Assembly: GCA_938023705.1 (NCBI GenBank)
Contig: CALJDJ010000095.1
Span: forward strand, 1 to 64,000
Reading direction: 5' to 3'
From: an uncultured Collinsella sp.
GTDB taxonomy: Bacteria > Actinomycetota > Coriobacteriia > Coriobacteriales > Coriobacteriaceae
Length of the DNA stretch: 64,000 nt
Part shown: piece by piece, positions 1 through 8,168 of the stretch
Layout of the letters: each line of letters opens with the position of its first letter
Numbering within the stretch: position 1 is the first letter of the stretch
Notes under the pieces: model-generated
Told to the model about the DNA's origin: nothing
Databases searched by the model: none
What the model saw: the letters and a program-made list of their open reading frames with translations, nothing else
Translations under genes and position numbers: made by a program

Positions 1-84
1 GTGCGGAACTGTAGAGCAGCAAACTTAAACAGCGGGCCGCCCGTTCCGGGAATCCGTCCCCGCGCACAGAAGGGGATTCCTTTT
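1..84. repeat. Right half of a large palindromic repeat plus terminator-like hairpin (truncated by window start)
   Basis: Bases 1-84 are a direct, slightly diverged copy of 2172-2259: both contain the AAACTTAAACAGCGGGCCGC stretch followed by a hairpin with arms GGAATCC and GGATTCC and a TTTT tail (49-84 here). In the complete copy this is the right arm of a palindrome, so the left arm here must lie before the window. I read it as a dispersed chromosomal repeat; whether the hairpin also terminates an upstream transcript cannot be seen. Confidence 0.7.
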
Positions 85-118
85 GCCAATAAGGGACAGG
101 TTTATTTTGGTCGGTTTT
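85..118 (+). repeat. Left copy of inverted repeat flanking the sigma-factor module
   Basis: Bases 91-118 are the exact reverse complement of 2031-2058 (28 of 28). The match extends outward to 85-118 against 2031-2064 with one mismatch. The unit has a GGGACAGG core. The pair encloses the ECF sigma gene and its partner. It may be the ends of a mobile module or simply two opposed copies of a dispersed REP-like repeat. Confidence 0.75.
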
Positions 119-208
119 TCATGCTTGAATTTGAAACATTTCGCCCGATAAGAGCGTATCTATGGTGAGGGCCTCATCAAGAATCATTAACGTCACCGGG
201 AGGTGATT

Positions 209-727
209 ATGGAAGAACAAGCTTTTAGACAGGCGGTCGAAGACCACCGGGATGTCGTGTTTCGGATCGCATTGACGTATCTGCGTGATCGCGCTGACGC
301 CGACGATGTCGCTCAAGACGTCTTTCTTAAGTTGCTCAAAAGCGACGCGCAATTTGAAAACTGGGAGCATCTTCGTCGATGGCTTATCCGGGTCACGATC
401 AATGAATGTAAATCTCTCTTTCGAAAGCCGTGGAGGCGCGTGGAGGATATTGAGAATCTGGCCGATTCGCTTTCGACAGCGCAGGATGAGACCAAGGCCG
501 TCCTGTCAGATGTCATGCGGCTTCCGGAACGATTCCGTATCCCCATCGTGCTCTATTACTATCTGGGCTTCTCGACTTCAGAAATTGCCGAGTTACTGCA
601 TGTGCCAGCCGCGACCGTTCGAACGCGTTTAGCTCGCGGCAGATCGAAGCTCAAGTTCATCCTAGAGGAGGGCGACCGTGAAATCCAACCAGATCAAGCA
701 GGCCTTCGAGTCCGTCCAAGCCGATAG
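209..727 (+). CDS. ECF-type RNA polymerase sigma factor
   Basis: A small sigma-70 family protein that would direct RNA polymerase to its own regulon. Region 2 spans about residues 10-75 (DADDVAQDVFLKLL helix, then a basic W-x-x-R-W-L-I-R-V stretch). Region 4 spans about 105-155, with the helix-turn-helix around FSTSEIAELLHVPAATVRTR. Region 3 is absent, as usual for ECF factors. The ATG at 209 is preferred because a GGGAGG site (198-203) sits five bases before it; a GTG at 203 overlaps that site. The last 50 bases overlap the next gene, which implies translational coupling. Base composition is lower in GC than the str operon downstream, and the gene lies between inverted repeats. Target promoters are unknown. 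Confidence 0.88.
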   Translation: MEEQAFRQAVEDHRDVVFRIALTYLRDRADADDVAQDVFLKLLKSDAQFENWEHLRRWLIRVTINECKSLFRKPWRRVEDIENLADSLSTAQDETKAVLSDVMRLPERFRIPIVLYYYLGFSTSEIAELLHVPAATVRTRLARGRSKLKFILEEGDREIQPDQAGLRVRPSR

Positions 728-1754
728 CGATCTTGCTGACCGTGTTCTTTATGCCGCTGCTGGCGAGCCGCTTCGCCGAAAGGGTCACGCGAAGCCTCTG
801 TATGTTGCCGTAATCGGATGTCTTGCCGGAGTGCTGGCGACCGGAGGGGTCGCCTACGCTGTTGTCAATTCCAGTTATTTTGCCTCTGCCTGGGGAAACC
901 ATGGCAACGGAGAGTCCGTTACCTGGACAAATGGCGGCTCGTCGGGGACGAAATATACCTACACCAGAGAGTTTGGTGATGGTATCGCGCCCCAAAGCCT
1001 GGAGGGTGCAGTCCAGAAGGTCAATCTGTCCGTCGAGGGCAACGGCTATACGCTCGACATTCATGAGATGGCAATCGACGAGAACGGTTGCGGTGCTGTG
1101 ACGTTTACATTGTCCAATCCGAATGGCGTTAACTACTACAAGCCGGCGGCAGAGCTTGGCGAACTTGTTCTCTATGGTGAAGAAGAAGGGGGCGTCAGTA
1201 CACCCAGCATGAACTTCGGCGAGGAATGGGCTGATACACGCTGCACCATTGATAAAGACACATCAAGCGACACGGTCATTAACGGCACGATGTACTTTGC
1301 ATCTTGGAATCGCGATCGAGATTTACGACATGCGGTCACCTGGAATATCAGTTGGACGGAGGGCAAAGGTGAGGATGCGAAGGTGATCGAGGTATCGACG
1401 CCAGAGTTTAACGTCGGAGCGCACGTCGATACAAAAGAACTCCGCTCCGATGACTCGCCTCTCGAGATCAGTCCGTTTTCCATCCAGACGCACATCGATG
1501 ATCTGGGCTATGAAGCAGTTGATCATAAACTGACCGTCACCTACAAGGATGGGTCAGAGCAGATTATCGAAGATGACGACGCAGGGGCGTACAATTTCTA
1601 TGTTTCGATGGGACGCAATAGCGGAGAGAACATTTGGGTGCCAACGAAGTTGATTGATGTCGACCAAGTGGTTTCAGTAACGCTCGAAGGCACACGCTGC
1701 ACTTCAACAGGGGGCGCCGAAACGTCGGAACCCTTTACCATCGTCTATTCGTAA
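678..1754 (+). CDS. Single-pass membrane protein, probable anti-sigma or effector partner of the ECF sigma factor
   Basis: Starts at GTG 678 after a GAGGAG site, inside the sigma gene. Residues 1-40 are cytoplasmic and include a short helical region; residues 41-63 form one membrane helix (VAVIGCLAGVLATGG). About 295 residues follow outside the cell, rich in beta-strand-like Thr/Ser/Asp sequence. This layout resembles DUF4179-type proteins that follow ECF sigma genes in Firmicutes and act as membrane-bound regulators. I assign the family only by layout and position. The 50-base overlap with the sigma gene is the best evidence for a joint function. It could instead be an envelope protein merely co-expressed with the sigma factor. 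Confidence 0.7.
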   Translation: MKSNQIKQAFESVQADSDLADRVLYAAAGEPLRRKGHAKPLYVAVIGCLAGVLATGGVAYAVVNSSYFASAWGNHGNGESVTWTNGGSSGTKYTYTREFGDGIAPQSLEGAVQKVNLSVEGNGYTLDIHEMAIDENGCGAVTFTLSNPNGVNYYKPAAELGELVLYGEEEGGVSTPSMNFGEEWADTRCTIDKDTSSDTVINGTMYFASWNRDRDLRHAVTWNISWTEGKGEDAKVIEVSTPEFNVGAHVDTKELRSDDSPLEISPFSIQTHIDDLGYEAVDHKLTVTYKDGSEQIIEDDDAGAYNFYVSMGRNSGENIWVPTKLIDVDQVVSVTLEGTRCTSTGGAETSEPFTIVYS

Positions 1755-1761
1755 GATTTGG

Positions 1762-1795
1762 GGCCGCTTTCTACTAGGGGAAGCGGCCTTCTTTG
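1762..1795 (+). terminator. Intrinsic terminator after the sigma/membrane gene pair
   Basis: Arms GGCCGCTT (1762-1769) and AAGCGGCC (1781-1788) form an 8-bp stem with an 11-base loop followed by a T-rich tail. It lies seven bases after the stop codon of the membrane protein. Confidence 0.8.
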
Positions 1796-1839
1796 CGGTA
1801 AATGGGCGGTTAGACCGCACGATATTCGCCTGCATTCCT

Positions 1840-1960
1840 GAAGTATGCGGCAAAATCTTGATGGGTCGACCACACCGTATATGCTCAAGCGCTCTACCTG
1901 CGGGTTTATTATCGCAAAACCCCGGTGCGCTCGGCGGGTCCAGAATTTGCCGCATACTTC
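1840..1960. repeat. Long imperfect palindrome in the 1755-2436 intergenic region
   Basis: GAAGTATGCGGCAAA at 1840-1854 is the exact reverse complement of 1946-1960. The interior holds a smaller hairpin (GGGTTT / AAACCC around 1904-1925). No protein-coding ORF with a ribosome-binding site is apparent here. It is one of several long palindromes in the 680-base gap before rpsL. Confidence 0.55.
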
Positions 1961-2030
1961 CGAAAGCGCCGCCGATTTCCATGCGACAGGTGAGAGCAGA
2001 TCACCGTTGGAGCGCGACGTTTCCCCAGAT

Positions 2031-2064
2031 AAAACCGACCAAAATAAACCTGTCCCTTTTTGGC
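2031..2064 (-). repeat. Right copy of inverted repeat flanking the sigma-factor module
   Basis: Exact reverse complement of 91-118 over 28 bases and of 85-118 with one mismatch over 34. It closes the segment containing the sigma factor and its partner. Confidence 0.75.
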
Positions 2065-2091
2065 GGGTAACGTTGCCCCGACGAGCACGTC

Positions 2092-2230
2092 GGATTTCCG
2101 GCCCGGGCGGCCCGCCGTTTAAGTTTGTCGCGAGTTCCGCACGCAAAGGAAAGCACTTAATGTGCTTTCCGTCTTGCGCAGGACTGTAGAGCGGCAAACT
2201 TAAACAGCGGGCCGCCCGGACCGGGAATCC
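2092..2230. repeat. 139-bp palindromic repeat (MITE- or REP-like)
   Basis: Outer arms 2092-2127 and 2195-2230 are near-perfect reverse complements (core GGGCGGCCCG, then TTTAAGTTTG). Between them lies an inner hairpin with arms AAGGAAAGCAC (2146-2156) and GTGCTTTCC (2162-2170). The right half recurs at 1-55 and the inner hairpin recurs at 19399-19461 with compensating changes in the stem. No transposase is encoded. Function is unknown. Confidence 0.75.
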
Positions 2231-2259
2231 GCCCCCGCGCACAGGCGGGGATTCCTTTT
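2224..2259 (+). terminator. Terminator-like hairpin ahead of the str operon promoter
   Basis: Arms GGAATCC (2224-2230) and GGATTCC (2249-2255) with GC-rich extensions and a TTTT tail. It would stop transcription arriving from the left before the rpsL promoter. The same hairpin occurs at 49-84, so it may belong to the repeat rather than to a particular gene. Confidence 0.6.
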
Positions 2260-2289
2260 GTGTAGGCTTTGCGGAAATGTGCTGATTTT

Positions 2290-2343
2290 AGGATACGCCC
2301 GGCGGCGTGGTCTGTTGACGGCACAGCTAACGCCACGTATCCT
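2290..2343 (+). promoter_or_regulatory. Promoter of the str operon
   Basis: TTGACG at 2315-2320 and TATCCT at 2338-2343 are separated by exactly 17 bases, a good sigma-70 match about 95 bases before rpsL. AGGATACG (2290-2297) is the exact reverse complement of CGTATCCT (2336-2343), which overlaps the -10 box; this could be chance or a regulatory site. Confidence 0.65.
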
Positions 2344-2436
2344 ATCGAACTGCGTGTTTCGTAGGGGGATGCTGACCCCTCGATTCAAGCCGTTGCACTT
2401 TACAGAAAGCTGGAATCATTCGAGAAGGAGTACGCT

Positions 2437-2814
2437 TTGCCTACTATTAACCAGCTGGTTCGCCAGGGCCGTCGTTCCGTGCCCAAGAAGTCCAAGAACG
2501 CTGCTCTGCAGCACAACTCCCAGAAGCGCGGCGTGTGCACCCGCGTCTTCACCACGAGCCCCAAGAAGCCGAACTCGGCTCTTCGTAAGGTTGCCCGTGT
2601 TCGCCTTGTCAACGGCATCGAAGTTACCGCTTACATCCCGGGTGAGGGCCACAACCTGCAGGAGCACTCCATCGTGCTCGTCCGCGGCGGTCGTGTCCGT
2701 GACCTCCCTGGTGTCCGTTATCACGTCATCCGTGGCGCCTACGACGCTGCTCCGGTCCAGAACCGTATGCAGGCCCGTTCCAAGTACGGTGCTAAGCGCC
2801 CCAAGGCTAAATAA
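2437..2814 (+). CDS. rpsL: 30S ribosomal protein S12
   Basis: Decoding-centre protein of the small ribosomal subunit. The 125-residue length and the [10 protein letters not shown] and [10 protein letters not shown] signatures are diagnostic. The start is TTG at 2437 with AGAAGGAG at 2423-2430; the common opening [10 protein letters not shown] supports it. Lys43 is wild type, but residue 88 is Arg (GGRVRDLPG) where most bacteria have Lys. K88R is a known streptomycin-resistance substitution in Mycobacterium tuberculosis S12. First gene of the str operon, followed by rpsG after 74 bases. Confidence 0.98.
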   Translation: MPTINQLVRQGRRSVPKKSKNAALQHNSQKRGVCTRVFTTSPKKPNSALRKVARVRLVNGIEVTAYIPGEGHNLQEHSIVLVRGGRVRDLPGVRYHVIRGAYDAAPVQNRMQARSKYGAKRPKAK

Positions 2815-2888
2815 GCCAGATAACGTTTTGATACTTTCGCCGTGTGCCGTCTTGAGCGCCGCACGGTAGACACTTAAGGAGATTTCAC

Positions 2889-3362
2889 ATGCCGCGTCGT
2901 GCAGCAGCTAATCGTCGTGAGGTTCAGCCTGACGCCGTTTACAACAACCGCCTGGTGACTCAGCTCATCAACAAGGTCCTTCTTGACGGCAAGAAGGCCA
3001 CCGCTGAGCGCATCGTTTACACCGCTTTCGAGATCGTTGCCGAGAAGTCCGAGGGTGGCGACGCTCTCGCTACCTTCAAGAAGGCTATGGACAACGTTAA
3101 GCCCACGCTCGAGGTTAAGCCCAAGCGTGTCGGTGGCGCTACCTATCAGGTCCCGATGGAGGTCAACTCCCGTCGTTCCACCGCTCTGGGTATCCGCTGG
3201 ATCGTCAACTTCTCCCGCGCTCGCAAGGAGAAGACCATGGCCGAGCGTCTCGCCAACGAGATCCTCGACGCCTCCAACGGCCTGGGCGCTTCCGTCAAGA
3301 AGCGTGAGGACGTCTTCAAGATGGCCGAGGCCAACCGCGCGTTCTCTCACTATCGTTGGTAA
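2889..3362 (+). CDS. rpsG: 30S ribosomal protein S7
   Basis: Primary 16S rRNA-binding protein that nucleates the head of the small subunit. At 157 residues it has the usual length. It opens with [11 protein letters not shown] and contains the typical [20 protein letters not shown] segment. ATG at 2889 follows a TTAAGGAG site. It lies between rpsL and fusA in the expected order, with 20 bases to fusA. Confidence 0.98.
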   Translation: MPRRAAANRREVQPDAVYNNRLVTQLINKVLLDGKKATAERIVYTAFEIVAEKSEGGDALATFKKAMDNVKPTLEVKPKRVGGATYQVPMEVNSRRSTALGIRWIVNFSRARKEKTMAERLANEILDASNGLGASVKKREDVFKMAEANRAFSHYRW

Positions 3363-3382
3363 GTTTAAGGTAAGGAACTAAC

Positions 3383-5482
3383 ATGGCTAAGCCTAAGTAC
3401 AAGCTTTCCGATACCCGTAACATCGGCATCATGGCTCACATCGATGCCGGTAAGACCACCACGACCGAGCGTATTCTTTACTACACCGGTAAGACCCACA
3501 AGATCGGTGAGGTCCATGAGGGCGCTGCCACCATGGACTGGATGGTTCAGGAGCAGGAGCGCGGCGTAACCATTACCTCCGCTGCTACCACGTGCTTCTG
3601 GAACAAGGACGGTAAGGACTACCGCATCCAGATCATCGACACCCCGGGCCACGTTGACTTCACCGCCGAGGTCGAGCGCTGCCTGCGCGTCCTCGATGGC
3701 GCTGTCGCCGTCTTCGACGCCGTTGCCGGCGTTCAGCCCCAGTCTGAGACCGTTTGGCGTCAGGCTTCCACCTTCAACGTCCCCCGCATCGCCTTCATCA
3801 ACAAGTATGACCGCGTGGGCGCTGACTTCTTCAACGCTATCGAGACCATGAAGGACCGTCTCGACGCTAACGCCGTGGCCGCTCAGGTCCCGATGGGCGC
3901 CGAGGACAACTTCTGGGGCGTCATCGACCTGGTCACCATGACTGCATGGGACTTCAAGGCCGACGAGAAGGGTATGACCTACCCCGAGCCGATGGACGAG
4001 ATCCCGGCTGAGTTTGCCGACATCGCTGCCACCAAGCGCGAGGAGCTCCTCGACGCTGCTGCAAGCTTTGACGACGAGCTCATGGAGAAGATCCTCATGG
4101 AGGAGGACTTCACCGTCGAGGAGCTCAAGGCTGCTCTGCGCAAGGGCGTTCTGGCCAACGAGCTCAACCTCGTCTTCGTGGGTTCCGCCTACAAGAACAA
4201 GGGCGTTCAGGAGCTGCTCGACGCTGTCGTCGACTACCTGCCCAGCCCGCTCGACGTTGAGGCCGTCACCGGTACCGATCCGGACACCGGCGAGGAGATT
4301 CAGCGTCATCCTTCCTTCGACGAGCCCTTCTCCGGCCTGGTCTTCAAGATCATGACCGACCCGTTCGTCGGTAAGCTCACCTACGTCCGCGTTTACTCCG
4401 GCCGCGCCGAGTCCGGCTCCTACGTTGTCAACGCTTCCAACGGTCAGCGCGAGCGCCTCGGCCGCATCCTCGAGATGAACGCCGCCGAGCGTATCGACCG
4501 TGACGACGCTGCCGCCGGCGACATCGTCGCTTGCGTCGGCTTCAAGAACTCCACCACCGGTGACACCCTGTGCGCCGAGGGCAAGGAGATCGTCCTCGAG
4601 AAGATTGAGTTCGCTAAGCCCGTTATTGACGTTGCCATCGAGCCCAAGACCAAGGCCGAGCAGGACAAGATGTCCCTGGCTCTGACCAAGCTCGCCGAGG
4701 AGGACCCGACCTTCCAGGTGTCCACCAACCACGAGACCGGCCAGACCATCATCGCCGGCATGGGCGAGCTGCACCTCGAGATCATCGTCGACCGTCTGCT
4801 CCGCGAGTTCAAGGTTGACGCTAACGTCGGTAAGCCCCAGGTTGCCTACCGCGAGACCGCCGGTCACGACGTCGAGAAGGCTGAGGGCAAGTTCGTCCGT
4901 CAGTCCGGCGGTCGCGGTCAGTACGGCCACGCCGTCATCAAGCTCGAGAAGATGGAGGAGGGCTTCGGCTACGAGTTCGTCAACGCTATCGTCGGCGGCG
5001 TCGTGCCCAAGGAGTACATCCCGTCCATCGACAAGGGCATCCAGGAGGCCCTGAACACCGGTGTTATCGCCGGCTTCCCGGTCCTCGACGTTAAGGTCAC
5101 CCTGTTCGACGGTTCTTACCACGAGGTCGACTCCTCCGAGGCCGCCTTCAAGATCGCCGGTTCCATGGCTATCAAGGACGCTCTCAAGAAGTCCGATCCG
5201 CAGCTGCTCGAGCCGATCATGGCTGTCGAGGTCGAGACCCCCGAGCAGTACATGGGCGACGTTATGGGCAACCTCTCCGGTCGCCGCGGCAAGATCGAGG
5301 GCATGGAGGATCGCAAGAACAGCAAGCTCATCCGTGCCAAGGTGCCGCTGGGCGAGATGTTCGGTTACGCTACCGACCTTCGCTCCCAGACCCAGGGCCG
5401 TGCATCCTACACGATGCAGTTCGACTCTTATGAGCCCGCGCCCAAGTCCATCGTGGACGAGGTCATGAGCAAGAACGCCTAA
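3383..5482 (+). CDS. fusA: Translation elongation factor G
   Basis: GTPase that drives translocation of tRNA and mRNA on the ribosome. The 699 residues have the standard five-domain length. The P-loop [10 protein letters not shown] lies at about residues 18-27, switch I includes [11 protein letters not shown], the G3 motif is DTPGHVDF, and the G4 motif is NKYD (Tyr replaces the more common Met, and the N-K-x-D pattern is kept). Codon use is strongly biased, as expected for high expression. A long open frame on the opposite strand (3365-5752) is only a shadow of this bias. No tuf gene follows. Confidence 0.98.
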   Translation: MAKPKYKLSDTRNIGIMAHIDAGKTTTTERILYYTGKTHKIGEVHEGAATMDWMVQEQERGVTITSAATTCFWNKDGKDYRIQIIDTPGHVDFTAEVERCLRVLDGAVAVFDAVAGVQPQSETVWRQASTFNVPRIAFINKYDRVGADFFNAIETMKDRLDANAVAAQVPMGAEDNFWGVIDLVTMTAWDFKADEKGMTYPEPMDEIPAEFADIAATKREELLDAAASFDDELMEKILMEEDFTVEELKAALRKGVLANELNLVFVGSAYKNKGVQELLDAVVDYLPSPLDVEAVTGTDPDTGEEIQRHPSFDEPFSGLVFKIMTDPFVGKLTYVRVYSGRAESGSYVVNASNGQRERLGRILEMNAAERIDRDDAAAGDIVACVGFKNSTTGDTLCAEGKEIVLEKIEFAKPVIDVAIEPKTKAEQDKMSLALTKLAEEDPTFQVSTNHETGQTIIAGMGELHLEIIVDRLLREFKVDANVGKPQVAYRETAGHDVEKAEGKFVRQSGGRGQYGHAVIKLEKMEEGFGYEFVNAIVGGVVPKEYIPSIDKGIQEALNTGVIAGFPVLDVKVTLFDGSYHEVDSSEAAFKIAGSMAIKDALKKSDPQLLEPIMAVEVETPEQYMGDVMGNLSGRRGKIEGMEDRKNSKLIRAKVPLGEMFGYATDLRSQTQGRASYTMQFDSYEPAPKSIVDEVMSKNA

Positions 5483-5542
5483 GTTCGAGCTCCCTGTTAC
5501 GTAATCCGCGAGAACATCTCTCGCACTCTTTGGAGGTTTAAG

Positions 5543-5851
5543 TTGGCTACCCAGAAGATCCGCATTCGCCTCAAGGGCTATGATCACGAGGTCGTCGATC
5601 AGTCCGCGAAGCTCATCGTCGAGACCGCTCAGAAGACCGGTGCTCGCGTTTCCGGTCCTGTCCCCCTGCCCACCGAGCGCAACCTGTACACGGTTATCCG
5701 CTCGCCGCACGTGAACAAGGACTCCCGTGAGCAGTTCGAGATGCGCACCCACAAGCGCCTCATCGACATCCTCGACCCCACCTCGGGCACCGTTGATTCG
5801 CTTATGCGTCTCGACCTCCCCGCTGGCGTCGACATCGACATCAAGCTCTAA
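5543..5851 (+). CDS. rpsJ: 30S ribosomal protein S10
   Basis: Small-subunit head protein, also known as NusE in transcription antitermination. It is 102 residues long, with the conserved [15 protein letters not shown] opening and [11 protein letters not shown]. The start is TTG at 5543 after TTTGGAGG. In most bacteria rpsJ begins the S10 operon; here it follows fusA and is closed off by a strong terminator 22 bases later, so the other S10-operon genes are not co-transcribed from here. Confidence 0.97.
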   Translation: MATQKIRIRLKGYDHEVVDQSAKLIVETAQKTGARVSGPVPLPTERNLYTVIRSPHVNKDSREQFEMRTHKRLIDILDPTSGTVDSLMRLDLPAGVDIDIKL

Positions 5852-5872
5852 GCGATATCGCTCATAGCTTAA

Positions 5873-5910
5873 AGGGCCCCGCTGCCGTTACGGTAGCGGG
5901 GCCCTTTTGT
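5873..5910 (+). terminator. Terminator of the str operon
   Basis: Arms GGGCCCCGCTGCCG and CGGTAGCGGGGCCC flank a very short loop and are followed by TTTTGTTTT. It lies directly after rpsJ and is one of the strongest hairpins in the window. Confidence 0.92.
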
Positions 5911-5967
5911 TTTGCATGATGGGTTTGGATCGCCGGGTAAGGCTGCCGAGCGGCTGGCTGTGGCGAC

Positions 5968-6744
5968 CTACTCACTCAAGGGGCGCAATGACGCTTCCTC
6001 AAAATGGAAGGATCGCAAGCCGTCTTCTGTTTCGATGCACGCACGACCAAAGCCATCGACCGTTTTAAAGATGCCTCGCGCCAGCTCGTCACCGGCAGGG
6101 GAGCGGGCGATAACGTGCTTTCCAATCCAATTGAGGTGAGCGACATATTCGCCGTGGACGGGCGCGAGCGGTCCGGTGTTTTCTTCCATGGCGTTGAGGC
6201 GTTCTGCCCAGGCATCTATAGCGTCTATAACTGCGTGATAGACCTCATCGAGGAGCATGTCGACAGCTGGAACGTTCTCGTTAAGGTCCGAGAGACCGAT
6301 TGCCGGCAGGCCGCCATCGGGCACCTCTTGGGGCGCATAGTTCACATTGACACCAATGCCACAGACGGCGAAAGGTTTGCCTTCGTTATCGCGTGCGGCC
6401 TCGACCAGAATGCCGCCGAGTTTGCGTCCACGCGCGACCAGGTCGTTGGGCCATTTGAGGCCAATCTCGTTTGCAAGACCCTGTTTTTCGAGCGCCTCGA
6501 GCACCGCTAGGCCGCTGACGGCAGCAAGACCAGAGTACTTCGCAGGATTAACGCATGGACGCAGGACAATCGAAAGCAATAGGTTGCCGGCGGTTGAATC
6601 CCACTTGTGGCCGCGCCGGCCGCGTCCTGCTGTCTGAGCCCGGGCGGCAAGTCCTGTTCCGTGCGGCGCTCCCTGTTTTCCTGCTTCGAGCAGGTCATCG
6701 TTGGTCGATCCGGTTACGTCGACTATCGTTAATTTGGCATCCAT
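5968..6744 (-). CDS. birA: Biotin-[acetyl-CoA carboxylase] ligase, no DNA-binding domain
   Basis: Activates biotin with ATP and attaches it to the biotin carboxyl carrier protein AccB. The biotin/ATP loop is GRGRRGHKW and KWPNDL follows at about residue 97. The protein of about 258 residues begins at MDAKLTIVD; an AAGGAGG site precedes ATG 6744, so the longer open frame starting at 6831 is not used. It lacks the N-terminal helix-turn-helix of E. coli BirA, so it should be a mono-functional ligase rather than a repressor. It is divergent from the fatty-acid cluster that encodes its substrate AccB, and the two share a control region with paired operator-like sites. Confidence 0.92.
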   Translation of the reverse strand: MDAKLTIVDVTGSTNDDLLEAGKQGAPHGTGLAARAQTAGRGRRGHKWDSTAGNLLLSIVLRPCVNPAKYSGLAAVSGLAVLEALEKQGLANEIGLKWPNDLVARGRKLGGILVEAARDNEGKPFAVCGIGVNVNYAPQEVPDGGLPAIGLSDLNENVPAVDMLLDEVYHAVIDAIDAWAERLNAMEENTGPLAPVHGEYVAHLNWIGKHVIARSPAGDELARGIFKTVDGFGRACIETEDGLRSFHFEEASLRPLSE

Positions 6745-6830
6745 AACGGCTGCTACCTCCTTAATGAATAAGTGAATAACGCAATGGTGTCGAGAGAGAC
6801 ACAATGTGAAGCCTTTGTCGCATTTGGACA

Positions 6831-6859
6831 ATTTAATGTTAACACGTCAACAACGACAA
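6831..6859 (-). promoter_or_regulatory. Candidate birA promoter containing operator copy 1
   Basis: On the minus strand TTGTCG (plus-strand 6854-6859) and TTAAAT (6831-6836) are 17 bases apart. The repeat GTTAACACGTCAACAAC (6838-6854) lies almost exactly in the spacer, so a protein bound there would block birA transcription. Confidence 0.45.
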
Positions 6860-6902
6860 AATTGCGCTATCCTCTCTTGGTCGATGTAAACACGTCAACA
6901 AC
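6838..6902 (+). promoter_or_regulatory. Paired operator-like repeats of the fatty-acid cluster
   Basis: GTTAACACGTCAACAAC (6838-6854) and GTAAACACGTCAACAAC (6886-6902) match at 16 of 17 positions, centre to centre 48 bases. Each core is an imperfect palindrome. Between them lie possible -10 (TATCCT, 6868-6873) and -35 (TTGCGC, 6862-6867) elements for fabH, and the second copy ends only 16 bases before the fabH start. I infer a transcription factor controlling both birA and the fab operon; its identity is not visible. Confidence 0.6.
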
Positions 6903-6918
6903 TCAAAGGAGGTTAGTG

Positions 6919-7878
6919 ATGGGTTTCACGATTCTTGGAACAGGCTCGGCGCTTCCCAAGCGCAGTGTTTCCAATGACGAGCTGTCCGAGTTCCTCGATA
7001 CCTCGGATGAGTGGATTTTTACCCGCACAGGTATTAAGAGTCGCCACGTCTGCACCACCGAGTCACTTGACGACCTTGCCGTAGCGGCGAGCGAGCGGGC
7101 ACTTCAGGTGTCCGGAATCGACGCGAGCCAGTTGGATCTGATCGTCTGCTCGACGACGACGGGTGACCACCTTGTTCCCGCCGAGGCGTGTGCCGTTGCT
7201 GAGCGACTGGGCGCGACGTGCCCTGCCTTCGATGTCTCGGCTGCCTGCGCCGGCTTCGTATTTGCGCTCGATGTTGCCGAGGGCTATATCGCCCGAGGAC
7301 GAGCCAAGCATGTGCTTGTCGTTGCCGCCGAGCAGATGACGCGCGCGCTCGACTGGACCGACCGCGCCACCTGTGTGCTCTTTGGCGATGGGGCAGGCGC
7401 CGCGGTGATTGAGGCTGGGGGAGACAGCCCCCTTGCCGTTGAGCTTTCGACGGCGCCCGACGTCGAGACGTTGTGCGTTCCCGGTCTGGTCGGCACCTCG
7501 CCGTTTAAGGCCTCCGCAGATAGCGAGAGCGTGCTGTCCATGAATGGCCGCCGCGTGTTCAAGTTCGGCGTCAACGCGATTTGCGACACGGTCCATAAGC
7601 TTGCGAGCGATGCGGGCATTTCGGTCGAGGACATCGACCATTTTGTATTCCATCAGGCTAACGAACGAATCCTGAGTCAGGCGGTCAAGCGCCTCGGTGT
7701 GCCAGACAAGCGCGTGGTTCGAACGCTGCGCGAGACCGGCAACATTTCGAGCGCCTGCATTCCCTTTGCGCTTGACCGGCTGGCACGCACCGACGCACTG
7801 AATACGGGCGACACCATCGCCCTCGTTGGATTTGGCGCCGGTCTGGATATAGGTGGCTATCTGCTTCGTTGGAAGTAG
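6919..7878 (+). CDS. fabH: Beta-ketoacyl-ACP synthase III
   Basis: Condenses acetyl-CoA (or another short acyl-CoA) with malonyl-ACP to begin fatty-acid synthesis. The 319 residues carry the catalytic Cys in DVSAACAGFVF, His in VFHQANERI and Asn in ETGNISSACIP. ATG 6919 follows AAAGGAGG at an ideal distance; the open frame could extend to 6772 but that part covers the operator region and is not protein-like. It is the first gene of a ten-gene same-strand run ending at accDA. Confidence 0.95.
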   Translation: MGFTILGTGSALPKRSVSNDELSEFLDTSDEWIFTRTGIKSRHVCTTESLDDLAVAASERALQVSGIDASQLDLIVCSTTTGDHLVPAEACAVAERLGATCPAFDVSAACAGFVFALDVAEGYIARGRAKHVLVVAAEQMTRALDWTDRATCVLFGDGAGAAVIEAGGDSPLAVELSTAPDVETLCVPGLVGTSPFKASADSESVLSMNGRRVFKFGVNAICDTVHKLASDAGISVEDIDHFVFHQANERILSQAVKRLGVPDKRVVRTLRETGNISSACIPFALDRLARTDALNTGDTIALVGFGAGLDIGGYLLRWK

Positions 7879-7929
7879 TCGCACATAGGAAATAAAACGC
7901 CCCTAGGGCACAAACAAAGGAGAACTACC

Positions 7930-8166
7930 ATGGCAGATCAGAAGACCTTCGAGCGCGTTTGCGACGTTATCCGCGAGACCGCTGGCCTTGACGACGTCGA
8001 GATGAAGCCCGAGTCCACGCTCGAGGAGATTGGTCTCGACAGTTTGGGCACCGTCGAGATCCTCGTCGCCGTCGAGGACGAGTTTGGCATCCAGCTCGAT
8101 ACCGAGGAGAACCCCAAGACGGTCGGCGAGTTCGCCGATACGGTCGAGGCGGCATTGGAGAAGTAG
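7930..8166 (+). CDS. acpP: Acyl carrier protein
   Basis: Carries the growing acyl chain on a phosphopantetheine arm. The 78 residues are acidic and contain the attachment Ser in EIGLDSLGTVEI (about residue 38). ATG 7930 follows AAAGGAG. It sits between fabH and fabK, two bases before the fabK start, as expected for a dedicated fatty-acid ACP. Confidence 0.96.
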   Translation: MADQKTFERVCDVIRETAGLDDVEMKPESTLEEIGLDSLGTVEILVAVEDEFGIQLDTEENPKTVGEFADTVEAALEK

Positions 8167-8168
8167 AG

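Noticed and set aside
1845..2242. ORFs in the gap before rpsL
   Set aside because: They run through palindromic repeats and lack ribosome-binding sites and protein-like composition.
3365..5752. 795-residue open frame on the minus strand opposite fusA and rpsJ
   Set aside because: It is a product of the strong codon bias of fusA; the translation is low-complexity (Gly, Leu, Val, Asp) and lacks a ribosome-binding site.
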